The notes below the pieces were generated by a model that had not been told where the DNA came from, searched no databases, and worked only from the letters and a program-made list of their open reading frames with translations. This document shows positions 1-6,879 of a stretch of 11,878 nt of DNA, piece by piece (position 1 is the stretch's first letter; each line of letters begins with the position of its first letter). This DNA is from Chitinophagales bacterium (GTDB taxonomy: Bacteria; Bacteroidota; Bacteroidia; Chitinophagales; UBA8649). The translations under genes and the position numbers were made by a program. Location of the stretch: contig JACJYT010000024.1 in the NCBI GenBank assembly GCA_020635975.1, positions 1 to 11,878 of the forward strand, given 5' to 3'.

Positions 1-327
1 AATAACTTCCTCTGGTGAACCTAAAGAAGTAATAATAAAATCTACCTTCATTTCCACACAAGTAGCCAATTGACGTTTGTAATGGATGTTCGATTTATTT
101 ACAATTAAATTGATACCTATAGATCCGCTAACTGCCGAGCGTATTTTATTTAAACCTGCACGCATTTGCTCGTCGGTTCTCCAATTTAAGGCAGGAATAC
201 AAGGAGCAATGCCAGCTTTAATAGCTTCTATGCTCATTTCTTCATTGCTCACCAAAAACATAGGTGCCAAAATGATAGGATATTTGATTCCTAGCATTTC
301 GGTAAGAGTAGTATTTATTTCTTTCAT
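1..327 (-). CDS. Nitronate monooxygenase / 2-nitropropane dioxygenase-like protein, N-terminal part (cut by window edge)
   Basis: This is an open frame of 109 codons that begins at the ATG at 327 (minus strand) and runs off the left edge, so only the N-terminus is visible. The residues read MKEINTTLTEMLGIKYPIIL, then APM and a helix, then an SGSIGINLIVNKS segment and VDFIITSLGSPEEVI. This order (LGIKYPIILAPM, a GxNL strand, then a VDFI-TSLG strand) is typical of the TIM-barrel flavoproteins of the nitronate monooxygenase / FabK family, which bind FMN. Members oxidise alkyl nitronates or act as enoyl-ACP reductases. The substrate cannot be decided here because the catalytic histidine region lies outside the window. 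The frame stays open upstream to a stop at 475-477 but contains no other ATG, so 327 is the best start. A tandem 8-bp repeat lies 47 bp upstream. The family call is fairly firm; the exact activity is not. Confidence 0.8.
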   Translation of the reverse strand, partial: MKEINTTLTEMLGIKYPIILAPMFLVSNEEMSIEAIKAGIAPCIPALNWRTDEQMRAGLNKIRSAVSGSIGINLIVNKSNIHYKRQLATCVEMKVDFIITSLGSPEEVI

Positions 328-374
328 AAGTTGTGTAAAAGTAAGAATTTTTTTAGACAGAGGTCGTAATTTTT

Positions 375-454
375 GAATGATGGAATGATGGAATGATAGA
401 CTGATAGACTGATAGAATGATAGAATGAAAGAATGATAGACTGATAGAATGATT
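375..454. repeat. Tandem array of ten 8-bp units (GAATGATA / GACTGATA type)
   Basis: Ten consecutive octamers in exact 8-bp phase can be read directly: GAATGATG twice, GAATGATA, GACTGATA twice, GAATGATA, GAATGAAA, GAATGATA, GACTGATA, GAATGATT. The variable positions are 3 (A or C) and 7-8. No unit carries an insertion or deletion. The array is intergenic, 47 bp upstream of the flavoprotein start and downstream of the gene remnant. An 8-bp unit can expand or contract by slipped-strand mispairing. Here a change would alter upstream spacing rather than a coding frame. No function is assigned. Confidence 0.92.
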
Positions 455-484
455 GAATTTTGAATGCTTGAAGTTCAGGCAACT

Positions 485-684
485 TTAGAATCCAAACATT
501 TGGTATAACTCTTCTTCGCTCATATCATTAATCTTTTCTAGTTCCTCCACTTTATCCTTAATCATATTGATTATCGGAGTTGGATCCATTTCAGTATTAT
601 CCGTACTGTATAGAGTTATATAACTCCCTCTAGTTTAATGCTTTCGTCACCTCTAGTACCGTAAACATATATACTTTTAGATCT
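485..684 (-). pseudogene. Putative frameshifted remnant of an unidentified gene; contains a possible 34-residue ORF (485-589)
   Basis: Two abutting minus-strand frames read like one interrupted C-terminus. The first (684 to 619) gives a 22-residue stretch containing YVYGTRGDESIKLEGVI and ends at a TAA at 616-618. The second frame is open from 634 and continues as ITLYSTDNTEMDPTPI, then a charged helix with KDKVEELEKINDMSEEELYQ, ending MFGF and a TAA at 485-487. A single one-base loss (or two-base gain) near 617-625 would join them. An ATG at 589 could alternatively start a genuine 34-residue acidic helical peptide. The family is not recognised. The interpretation as a decayed gene rests on the two frames complementing each other without a gap and on protein-like composition. 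It could also be a sequencing indel or chance. Confidence 0.4.
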
Positions 685-698
685 TTAGTCAGACTAAA
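684..698. other. Short perfect inverted repeat downstream of the LytTR operon
   Basis: The sequence TTTAGTCAGACTAAA is a 7+1+7 perfect inverted repeat, located 27 bp beyond the stop of the response-regulator gene. Read on the minus strand it could form a small hairpin, but there is no following T-tract, so it is at best a weak terminator. It could equally be a dyad protein-binding site or chance in AT-rich DNA. Confidence 0.3.
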
Positions 699-725
699 AG
701 CCTAAAATGTAAATGTCTGAATAAA

Positions 726-1466
726 TTAATGGCTTAGAATTTTTATTAATTCACTCACTTTTTCTGATGAAAGTCCTACTTTATATCTTTCATTAATCAT
801 CACAAAATTACCATCTGATTTAATGATGTCGCTAACGTAACTGAGGTTAATGATATAGGACTTGTGACAACGAAAAAAGTCGGAATTTTCTTTGAGCATA
901 ATCTCGTATTGTTTTAAGTTTTTACTGGATAGTAATTCTGTACCATTCTTTAAATGGAAGTGGGTATAGGCCCCTTCGCCTTTTAAAAAAAGGATGTCGC
1001 TTAGGTCTATAAATTTAATAGATTGCGAGGTAGCCACACTCATTTTTTTTAGCTGTTTGCTTTGCACCAGCTCTTTTAAATAACTATAATTTTGTTTTTG
1101 TTTTACATTTGAAAATCTTTTCACGCTTTGCTCTAGAGCATCCCCTTCAATGGGCTTTAACAAATAATCTACGGCCGAAAGTTTAAAGGCTTGAATAGCA
1201 AATTGATTGTAGGCTGTAGTGAATATGATAGAAAAATTAACTTCTTCTTCATTGAAAAAATCCAGAATTTCTAGTCCATTATGTCCCGGCATTTCTATAT
1301 CCAAAAAGACTAAATCGGGTTGATGCTTTTTAATTGCTTTGATGCTTTCTGGTAGGTTTTCGCAGCTTGCCAAAACTTCTACATCTTGGCAGTATTCTTC
1401 AAGCATTGCATTAAGAAGCTGACGTGCCTTTGCTTCGTCGTCTATGATTATACTTTTTATTTTCAT
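726..1466 (-). CDS. LytTR-family response regulator transcription factor
   Basis: This 246-residue protein has the receiver plus LytTR architecture of the LytR/AlgR class (family length about 230-260). The receiver (about 3-120) shows the acidic pair D9-D10, the phospho-acceptor D56 in LVFLDIEMPGHNG, the switch residues T83/T84 in IIFTTAY, and K104-P105 in YLLKPIEG. The LytTR DNA-binding domain (about 142-244) shows FIDLSDILFLKGEGAYTHFH, FFRCHKSYIINLSYV and ERYKVGLSSEKV, the usual signatures of the beta-fold that contacts direct-repeat DNA sites. Its start codon overlaps the stop of the upstream kinase gene by 4 bp (ATGA), which indicates translational coupling and a cognate pair. It is expected to be phosphorylated by that kinase in the cytoplasm and to bind promoter repeats. 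A candidate site lies in the divergent region at 4529-4557. Targets are inferred, not shown. Confidence 0.96.
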   Translation of the reverse strand: MKIKSIIIDDEAKARQLLNAMLEEYCQDVEVLASCENLPESIKAIKKHQPDLVFLDIEMPGHNGLEILDFFNEEEVNFSIIFTTAYNQFAIQAFKLSAVDYLLKPIEGDALEQSVKRFSNVKQKQNYSYLKELVQSKQLKKMSVATSQSIKFIDLSDILFLKGEGAYTHFHLKNGTELLSSKNLKQYEIMLKENSDFFRCHKSYIINLSYVSDIIKSDGNFVMINERYKVGLSSEKVSELIKILSH

Positions 1467-4393
1467 TTCAATAAAATTCTTAAAATTACCTTTGTACCAA
1501 TAGGATGTTGATGTTCATTATGCAAATCTTCATAATGGACACTGACCATATTCGGATTGTTCTTATTGATAATGGCCAATCTTTTTTCATTGGCACCTGT
1601 TGAAAAGGAGCTAGGCTTATCTTCTTTCAAGGTATTCAGTTCTAATGCTTTAGCTCTTCCAATTCCATTATCTACAATGATTACTTTTAAGAAGGAAGCT
1701 TCCTGTAGGAATTCAATTCTTAAATTCTTTTCTATTTTGGAATGTAACAAACCATGTTTAATAGCATTTTCCACATAAGGCTGAATGAGCATGGATGGAA
1801 TATGGCTAAAATCTATATCAAGTTGTTCATCTACAATTATATTAAAGTTAAAGTCCTCGCCAAAACGCATTTTTTCTAGCTCTAAATACAAGGTCAAGGC
1901 CTCTATTTCTTCTTGCAAACTTATCTTTTCTCTTTCCGACATCTCTAAAATGAGTCGGGTGAGCTTAGAAAATTTATTCAAATACTTGCTTGCGTTTCTC
2001 TTATCATTATCAAATATATAGGCTTGAATTGTATTTAAGGCATTGTAAAAGAAATGCGGATTCATTTGAGATTTAATGGATGTTAGAATTGAAGAGCTAA
2101 GGCTTTTTTCTAGCTCTATATTGGCTTTTAGAAGAGCAATTTGCTGGTTTAACTGATTCAATCGATATCTGTAATATAGATAAATCAAAGCCATAATACT
2201 TGCTACACAAAGCAAGATAAACCAGGTTCGTTTCCAGAATGGAGGGCTGACTTCAAAGAAAATTGAAGCTTCTTGAATCTCTTCATTTACCTTGAAAAGT
2301 ATCTCATAAACTCCTGGTGCTAGTTCTGGGAAATCTAAACTTCTGGTAGTTGCGCCAATAGGAATCCATTCCTTTCCATTAATGGAATAGAAGAGGGAAG
2401 CAGTGTTTATTTTACCAAAATCTAATAGTGAAAAGTGAATACTTATTTTATTTTCATTATGATTGAACTTATGATTTTCGCTCAAGCTTATTTTGTTGTT
2501 TCCTGCCCAAAATTGAGTGATTTGAAAAAGTGGGGGGATGTCAGCGTTTTTATCTTGTTGACGGCTTGGAATCTGAATAATACCTTCGTGAGTGACTATG
2601 TACAGGTCCTTTTCATCTAAATACAAATCATTGATTTCGTAAGTGCTGATATTGATGTTGTAAATAAGGTGTTCTTTGCTATCTAGATTAACTGCATGAA
2701 CATATTGTTGACTTATAAATACCAATTGATTTCCAAAGAGCTTTAATGCTTTAATTGAATATGGGCTTAAGTTGAAGCTTTCATTGAGTAAACTGAAATT
2801 ATCTTCAGTATCTAATCTATATAGATTCCCTTTAGCAGATAAAGCATAAATATCGTTCTTGAAGCTTACAATTTTATTGGCTAAGAATGACTCTTCATTT
2901 AGTAAAATTTCTCTTTCTCCTTTTGAGTTAATTGCAAACAAGCCAGTGTTCGAGGCATAATAAATAGTTTGCTTGCTAGAAATGAAAGTGGTTGAACGTG
3001 CTCTTAAATTTGCTTTAAGCATGTATACCTTATCTAAGACAGTGGAGTAGTTTAGAGCAAAATTTTGCCAAGATGAAACTACTTCACCTTGTTGGTCTGC
3101 TATAAAAAAGCCAATCAAACCGCTTGCGGCAAAACTATAAAGTGAATTTTCTATTAGGGCAATTTCCTTTACAGCTAAATCATAAGATTGAAGTTGATTT
3201 GACTTCAAGTCTAACACATTGAAATACATATTGGAAAAGGCGATAAATTTTTCTTTCTCATCAAGATATAGGTAAGTGATTTCACTTTTATCGCTACTAG
3301 AGTAAAGTGTTTTTTCCAATCTCATATTGCTATCAACTTGAATGATTTCTCCCTGTTTGGTAGCAATTAATAAGCTTTTGTTATCCAACTTAACTATTTT
3401 ATTCGGTTTATAGTTATCTAGTTGATGTATAGGACTATTAAGATTGGGAGCTATAAAGATACCTTCTCGGGGTGTGGCTATCCAATAATTTTCTTGACGA
3501 TCTTTTATAATACAACTTATACTTTTTGAAGGAAACAAATGATCGATGCTTCCATTTTCCTTTAGTAAATACGTGCCTTGATTACTGTGAATCCAAGCTT
3601 CTCCATTAATGTATGTTGCTCCTAAAATTACCTCTGGACCGATTAAGTCCCAAGTATGCAAATAGTTCAGGTTCTTGTCGAAGAAATGAATAGCCTTGTT
3701 TTCATTAAATTTAGAAACGATAAAAATTCCATTTTCATCCGCATAAATTTGCTTGGTTCTTTCTCCTCCTGGCAAAGAATAGTTGACTTTCTTAAGATTT
3801 AAGTTGTTATCAATTTTATACAAGTCGTTCTGATTAAAAAAGTAGAAGTTATTGTGTGCAGAACAGGAACTACTAAACTCGGAGAGTTCGAAAGTAAAAG
3901 TGCTTACTTTTTCGAGGTTAAGAAGATTATATACATCAATTCCCTTTTTTTGAAATACCAAAAGATAGTGTTCAGTTAAGCCAAAAGGTATATAGCCAAT
4001 GGGGTCTTCTTGCTTTAGGGCTATTAGGGAATCACCATTTTGCTCAAGATAATAAAGATAGCCATCAAAATTCTCATACCAAATTCTTCCGAAGCTATCT
4101 TCCTGAATTGCACTTCCAGGCTTGGATGTTTGACTTTTTGAAAGATAGGTTTTGTAGTTTACTCCATCATATCTGGTCAAGCCCTCTAGGCTAGCAATCC
4201 AAATAAAGCCACAACTATCTTGCTTGATATTGAATATAGAATTGTCAGGCAGGCCATTAGATTTATTCAGTTTTAATGAATAAGGTTCCTGTCCATAAAC
4301 TTGTATAGAAATCAAGAATCCAAACAAAAAGATCAGCCAACTTTTATTAAAAAATAAGTAGGGAGATTTTAAGATGCACTGAAGCATTTTCAT
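1463..4393 (-). CDS. Membrane sensor histidine kinase with periplasmic propeller and Y_Y_Y domain (LytS-type core)
   Basis: This 976-residue protein has a hydrophobic N-terminus (about 18-35, ending VYGQ) that looks like an uncleaved anchor or signal peptide. A long extracytoplasmic region follows, with Reg_prop-like blades. The clearest is residues 52-80 (NIKQDSCGFIWIASLEGLTR then YDG); weaker ones lie at 94-118 and 289-315. The remaining blades are degenerate. A Y_Y_Y-like beta-sandwich spans about 647-719, followed by a transmembrane helix (724-741) and a short coiled linker. The His_kinase core has the phospho-acceptor H780 in QMNPHFFYNALN, the N-box N876 in QPYVENAIKHG, the ATP-lid glycines in DNGIGR (908-913), and GANEKRLAIIN near 933. 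All catalytic motifs are present. It carries no receiver or AraC domain, unlike hybrid two-component systems with similar sensors, and it signals to the overlapping LytTR gene. M3 is an equally plausible start (4387). The ligand is unknown. Confidence 0.95.
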   Translation of the reverse strand: MKMLQCILKSPYLFFNKSWLIFLFGFLISIQVYGQEPYSLKLNKSNGLPDNSIFNIKQDSCGFIWIASLEGLTRYDGVNYKTYLSKSQTSKPGSAIQEDSFGRIWYENFDGYLYYLEQNGDSLIALKQEDPIGYIPFGLTEHYLLVFQKKGIDVYNLLNLEKVSTFTFELSEFSSSCSAHNNFYFFNQNDLYKIDNNLNLKKVNYSLPGGERTKQIYADENGIFIVSKFNENKAIHFFDKNLNYLHTWDLIGPEVILGATYINGEAWIHSNQGTYLLKENGSIDHLFPSKSISCIIKDRQENYWIATPREGIFIAPNLNSPIHQLDNYKPNKIVKLDNKSLLIATKQGEIIQVDSNMRLEKTLYSSSDKSEITYLYLDEKEKFIAFSNMYFNVLDLKSNQLQSYDLAVKEIALIENSLYSFAASGLIGFFIADQQGEVVSSWQNFALNYSTVLDKVYMLKANLRARSTTFISSKQTIYYASNTGLFAINSKGEREILLNEESFLANKIVSFKNDIYALSAKGNLYRLDTEDNFSLLNESFNLSPYSIKALKLFGNQLVFISQQYVHAVNLDSKEHLIYNINISTYEINDLYLDEKDLYIVTHEGIIQIPSRQQDKNADIPPLFQITQFWAGNNKISLSENHKFNHNENKISIHFSLLDFGKINTASLFYSINGKEWIPIGATTRSLDFPELAPGVYEILFKVNEEIQEASIFFEVSPPFWKRTWFILLCVASIMALIYLYYRYRLNQLNQQIALLKANIELEKSLSSSILTSIKSQMNPHFFYNALNTIQAYIFDNDKRNASKYLNKFSKLTRLILEMSEREKISLQEEIEALTLYLELEKMRFGEDFNFNIIVDEQLDIDFSHIPSMLIQPYVENAIKHGLLHSKIEKNLRIEFLQEASFLKVIIVDNGIGRAKALELNTLKEDKPSSFSTGANEKRLAIINKNNPNMVSVHYEDLHNEHQHPIGTKVILRILLK

Positions 4394-4400
4394 ATTCTAA

Positions 4401-4408
4401 CAAAGATA
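4401..4408 (-). promoter_or_regulatory. Candidate Bacteroidota -7 element for the kinase operon
   Basis: Read on the minus strand these bases are TATCTTTG, an exact match to the TAnnTTTG -7 box described for Bacteroidota primary sigma factors. It lies only about 7 bp before the kinase ATG at 4393, or 13 bp before the alternative start at 4387, so the transcript would be nearly leaderless. I see no good TTG at the usual -33 distance, which lowers confidence. The motif is short enough to occur by chance in AT-rich DNA. Confidence 0.35.
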
Positions 4409-4528
4409 AAGAAGATTTATCGATTCGGATGTTCACTTTAGTAAGGACACATTTCACTTGAGGAAGGCGCTGATGTGATTGAGCTAATCTAGGTACATGG
4501 ATGACTATTTTTAACAAACGATTGAAAA

Positions 4529-4557
4529 TCAGTTCTTTTTTGTTGCAGACAGTTTGT
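4529..4557 (+). promoter_or_regulatory. Candidate LytTR-type direct repeat in the divergent intergenic region
   Basis: ACAGTTTGT at 4549-4557 fits the published LytTR consensus [TA][AC][CA]GTTN[AG][TG] at all nine positions. TCAGTTCTT at 4529-4537 fits at eight of nine. The two are in the same orientation with 20 bp start to start, about two helical turns, close to the 21-22 bp of known LytTR sites. A third, inverted near-match (8 of 9, minus strand) lies at 4514-4522. The pair sits about 136 bp upstream of the kinase start and 114 bp upstream of the LamG protein start, so it could serve either gene. This is a motif match only. Confidence 0.3.
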
Positions 4558-4670
4558 TGAAAGCTAGCTATTAAAGTATCCTTTTGTCAAATGAAAATGG
4601 GGTTTGGTAAAGTGGATCTAATTAGATTCTTTCCGGCTAAGAAATTTGTGTTTAAAATAAACTTTAGAAT

Positions 4671-6680
4671 ATGAATAAAATATTTACACTTTTAGCAATC
4701 ATATTTTGCTACAACACTTTTGCTCAAATTCCAAGTTCTGGCTTGGTAGTCTATTATCCATTCGATAATGACGTGATAGATGATTCTGGCAATAATTACA
4801 ATGCAACAGCTACTTCTTTAACTTATGCAAATGGTGTTTTAGCTCAAGCTAATCGTTCAGCAGCCTTTAATGGAACTTCTTCGCGAGTTAGCTATAATAA
4901 ATCAGCTAATAATGCGGCTTTTAACAACCAGATATATTCAGCATCCTTTTGGGTAAATATGAATTCTATGCCCAATATCTACGGAAATTTCTTTGAGATA
5001 GGGGAGGCTACTTATTTTAGATTTATTCAAGATGGCACCTCAGATTATGGAATTCAAGTAGGACATAAAAATGGAACTAGCTATTATGGTGGTTTTTTAG
5101 ATTACAACAGTTTTCAATATTCGCAGAAAGAATTGTTTGATAATACATGGAATCATTTTGTTGTAACATCTACCAATTCTTCATCAGATAGAGTTTATAG
5201 CGTGTATTTAAATGGCGTATTAATAGGAGAAAAAGTAACTGCTTCTGCTACTTCTACGATTAGCTATGCTGTTGCAGATAGTCTTTTACAAATTGGACAT
5301 AGAAAAGGAACTTCACTGCTTTCATTGGATGGGAAAATTCAAGATTTTTGTCTTTATAACAGGGTGTTGACCAACGCTGAGATTCTGCAATTATATAACA
5401 CCACAGGTTGCGTAACACCAACAGTATTTACCTTGCCTGCAGCCAATACCACCCAAAGGTTTTGTCAGTTAGGCGATATTGTTTTAACTAGTCAAGCTAC
5501 AGGTGGAGCCAACGCTGTTTACACTTGGTATAAAGAGGGAGTTGAAATTCCAAATCAACATACCAATATACTAACCATTTCGAATGCACTAGAAAGCGAT
5601 GAGGGTAATTACACTGTGAGTGCTAGCACAGATGATTGTTTATCTAGCTTTGCTAATTACTCCTACCAGGTAATTATAGATCAAGATTCTCCAGTTGTTG
5701 CTTCTCAGCTGTATGCTAATGATTATTTTCCATGTGTGGGTACGGCTTATAATTTTGCAGTCAATCTTCCCGGATTGCCACTTAATGATTATGATTGGTC
5801 GTGGACGATTCCTTCAGCTTGGGGAGGTGTTTCTTCAACAACGAATAGCATTGGATTAACCGTTGGGAGTACTGCCAATAATTTAACTGCAACAGCAAGT
5901 AATGGTTGTGGAAGCAGAGATTACGTGTTCAGTAATGTAAATCCAGCTACTGCTGCTCCAGGTGCCATTTCAGGATTCTTTGACGATCCTAGTCAAGTAT
6001 GTGAAGGCGTTGGAATTACTTTTTCTTTCCCTTTTTCATCAAATATTTCCTATGCATGGACCTATCCTTCAAGCTGGCAGGTAGAGGATTCTTCTGCTGC
6101 TTACAGGTTTTTTATTCCTGATGCTTCAGGAGAGGTTTTGGTGGTGCCTTCTAATGGTTGTGGTACTGGGCCAACACTTTCAACTTATCTTGTTGTGAAC
6201 CCGAGCCCTGCCACTCCGGTAGTTGAACAAGTAAACAACACTATTCAAACTTCCGCTATTGCCGATGAATACTATTGGTATAATGAATTTACTGAACAGA
6301 TTGACACAACTTTAAGTAATGTCTATATTCCAAGTGTTAATAATGACTTCTCCTTAGCCATTTATAAAGATGGCTGTGTAAGTTCTTGGTCGGATGCTAT
6401 TTCCTTCTCAGGCATGAATGTCGGCATCAAGGACTTATCAAAGGCATTCACTCTAAACCTTTATCCAAATCCTGCAAATGAAAACTTGCGCATAATGAAT
6501 TTACCTGTAGGAAGTCAATTAACAATATGGAATGTAGCAGGACAAATCGTGTATGAAACTAGCGTTGAAGCAAGCACGGAATGGATTAATTTGAGTTCAC
6601 TTTCTAATGGAATTTACCAAATAACAGTTATTCAGGAAGGCGTGATTTTGGGAACTAATAGATTAATTGTGTCAAAATAA
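4671..6680 (+). CDS. T9SS-secreted LamG/concanavalin-like protein with Ig/PKD-like domains
   Basis: This is a 669-residue exported protein. Residues 1-19 (MNKIFTLLAIIFCYNTFAQ) are a signal peptide. Residues about 24-243 form a LamG/concanavalin-like jelly roll: it opens with GLVVYYPFDNDVIDDSGNN, has AAFNGTSSRVSY, and closes with GKIQDFCLYNRVLTNAEILQ, the usual beginning and end of this fold. Such domains bind carbohydrate or protein ligands. An Ig-like domain follows (about 255-337, with YTWYKEG and DEGNYTVSA), then two PKD/Ig-like domains (about 338-430 and 431-512), each with one early and one late cysteine. After a linker comes a T9SS type A sorting domain (about 581-669) with YPNPANENLRI, a LTIWNVAGQIVYE strand and a final GTNRLIVSK. 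The protein should cross the outer membrane through the T9SS and be released or attached to the surface. No catalytic domain is visible. An intrinsic terminator follows the gene, and the kinase operon is divergent from it. The ligand is unknown. Confidence 0.92.
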   Translation: MNKIFTLLAIIFCYNTFAQIPSSGLVVYYPFDNDVIDDSGNNYNATATSLTYANGVLAQANRSAAFNGTSSRVSYNKSANNAAFNNQIYSASFWVNMNSMPNIYGNFFEIGEATYFRFIQDGTSDYGIQVGHKNGTSYYGGFLDYNSFQYSQKELFDNTWNHFVVTSTNSSSDRVYSVYLNGVLIGEKVTASATSTISYAVADSLLQIGHRKGTSLLSLDGKIQDFCLYNRVLTNAEILQLYNTTGCVTPTVFTLPAANTTQRFCQLGDIVLTSQATGGANAVYTWYKEGVEIPNQHTNILTISNALESDEGNYTVSASTDDCLSSFANYSYQVIIDQDSPVVASQLYANDYFPCVGTAYNFAVNLPGLPLNDYDWSWTIPSAWGGVSSTTNSIGLTVGSTANNLTATASNGCGSRDYVFSNVNPATAAPGAISGFFDDPSQVCEGVGITFSFPFSSNISYAWTYPSSWQVEDSSAAYRFFIPDASGEVLVVPSNGCGTGPTLSTYLVVNPSPATPVVEQVNNTIQTSAIADEYYWYNEFTEQIDTTLSNVYIPSVNNDFSLAIYKDGCVSSWSDAISFSGMNVGIKDLSKAFTLNLYPNPANENLRIMNLPVGSQLTIWNVAGQIVYETSVEASTEWINLSSLSNGIYQITVIQEGVILGTNRLIVSK

Positions 6681-6716
6681 AGAAGATCCCTAAAAACCTT
6701 AGTTTGTCGGAAAGAG

Positions 6717-6749
6717 TCCCTTGAAAACGAAGTTCGAGGGATTTTTTTT
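6717..6749 (+). terminator. Intrinsic terminator after the LamG protein gene
   Basis: A 9-bp stem pairs TCCCTTGAA (6717-6725) with TTCGAGGGA (6733-6741), with one G-T wobble and a 7-base loop. It is followed directly by eight T residues (6742-6749). It lies 36 bp after the stop codon. This separates the gene from the next adhesin, which probably has its own promoter. Confidence 0.88.
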
Positions 6750-6879
6750 GTTGGACAACTTTTGCTTTGGTGAACTGAAAAGTGACATTAGTTAAAGCAA
6801 AATCAAGCTAGCTCAAATGAGTCATTTTCTAAAAGCTCTTGGAGAGAAATTTACATTTAAATCAAAAAATAGTATACTC

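Noticed and set aside
86..376. 96-residue plus-strand ORF at the left edge
   Set aside because: It is antisense to the nitronate monooxygenase-like frame, which has recognisable family motifs; the plus-strand translation looks like no protein family.
375..454. CRISPR array
   Set aside because: The units are 8 bp and contiguous with no spacers, so this is a simple tandem repeat.
4561..4570. AAGCTAGCT palindrome upstream of the LamG protein, also present at 6805-6813 upstream of the large adhesin
   Set aside because: Both copies lie in upstream regions, but at different distances from the starts. The motif is simple and also occurs inside the hydrolase coding region (near 11788-11796), so chance is the better explanation.
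6817..6879. Upstream in-frame ATG for the large adhesin
   Set aside because: It would place 21 hydrophilic residues before a textbook signal peptide that begins at the ATG at 6880. It is kept only as an alternative start.
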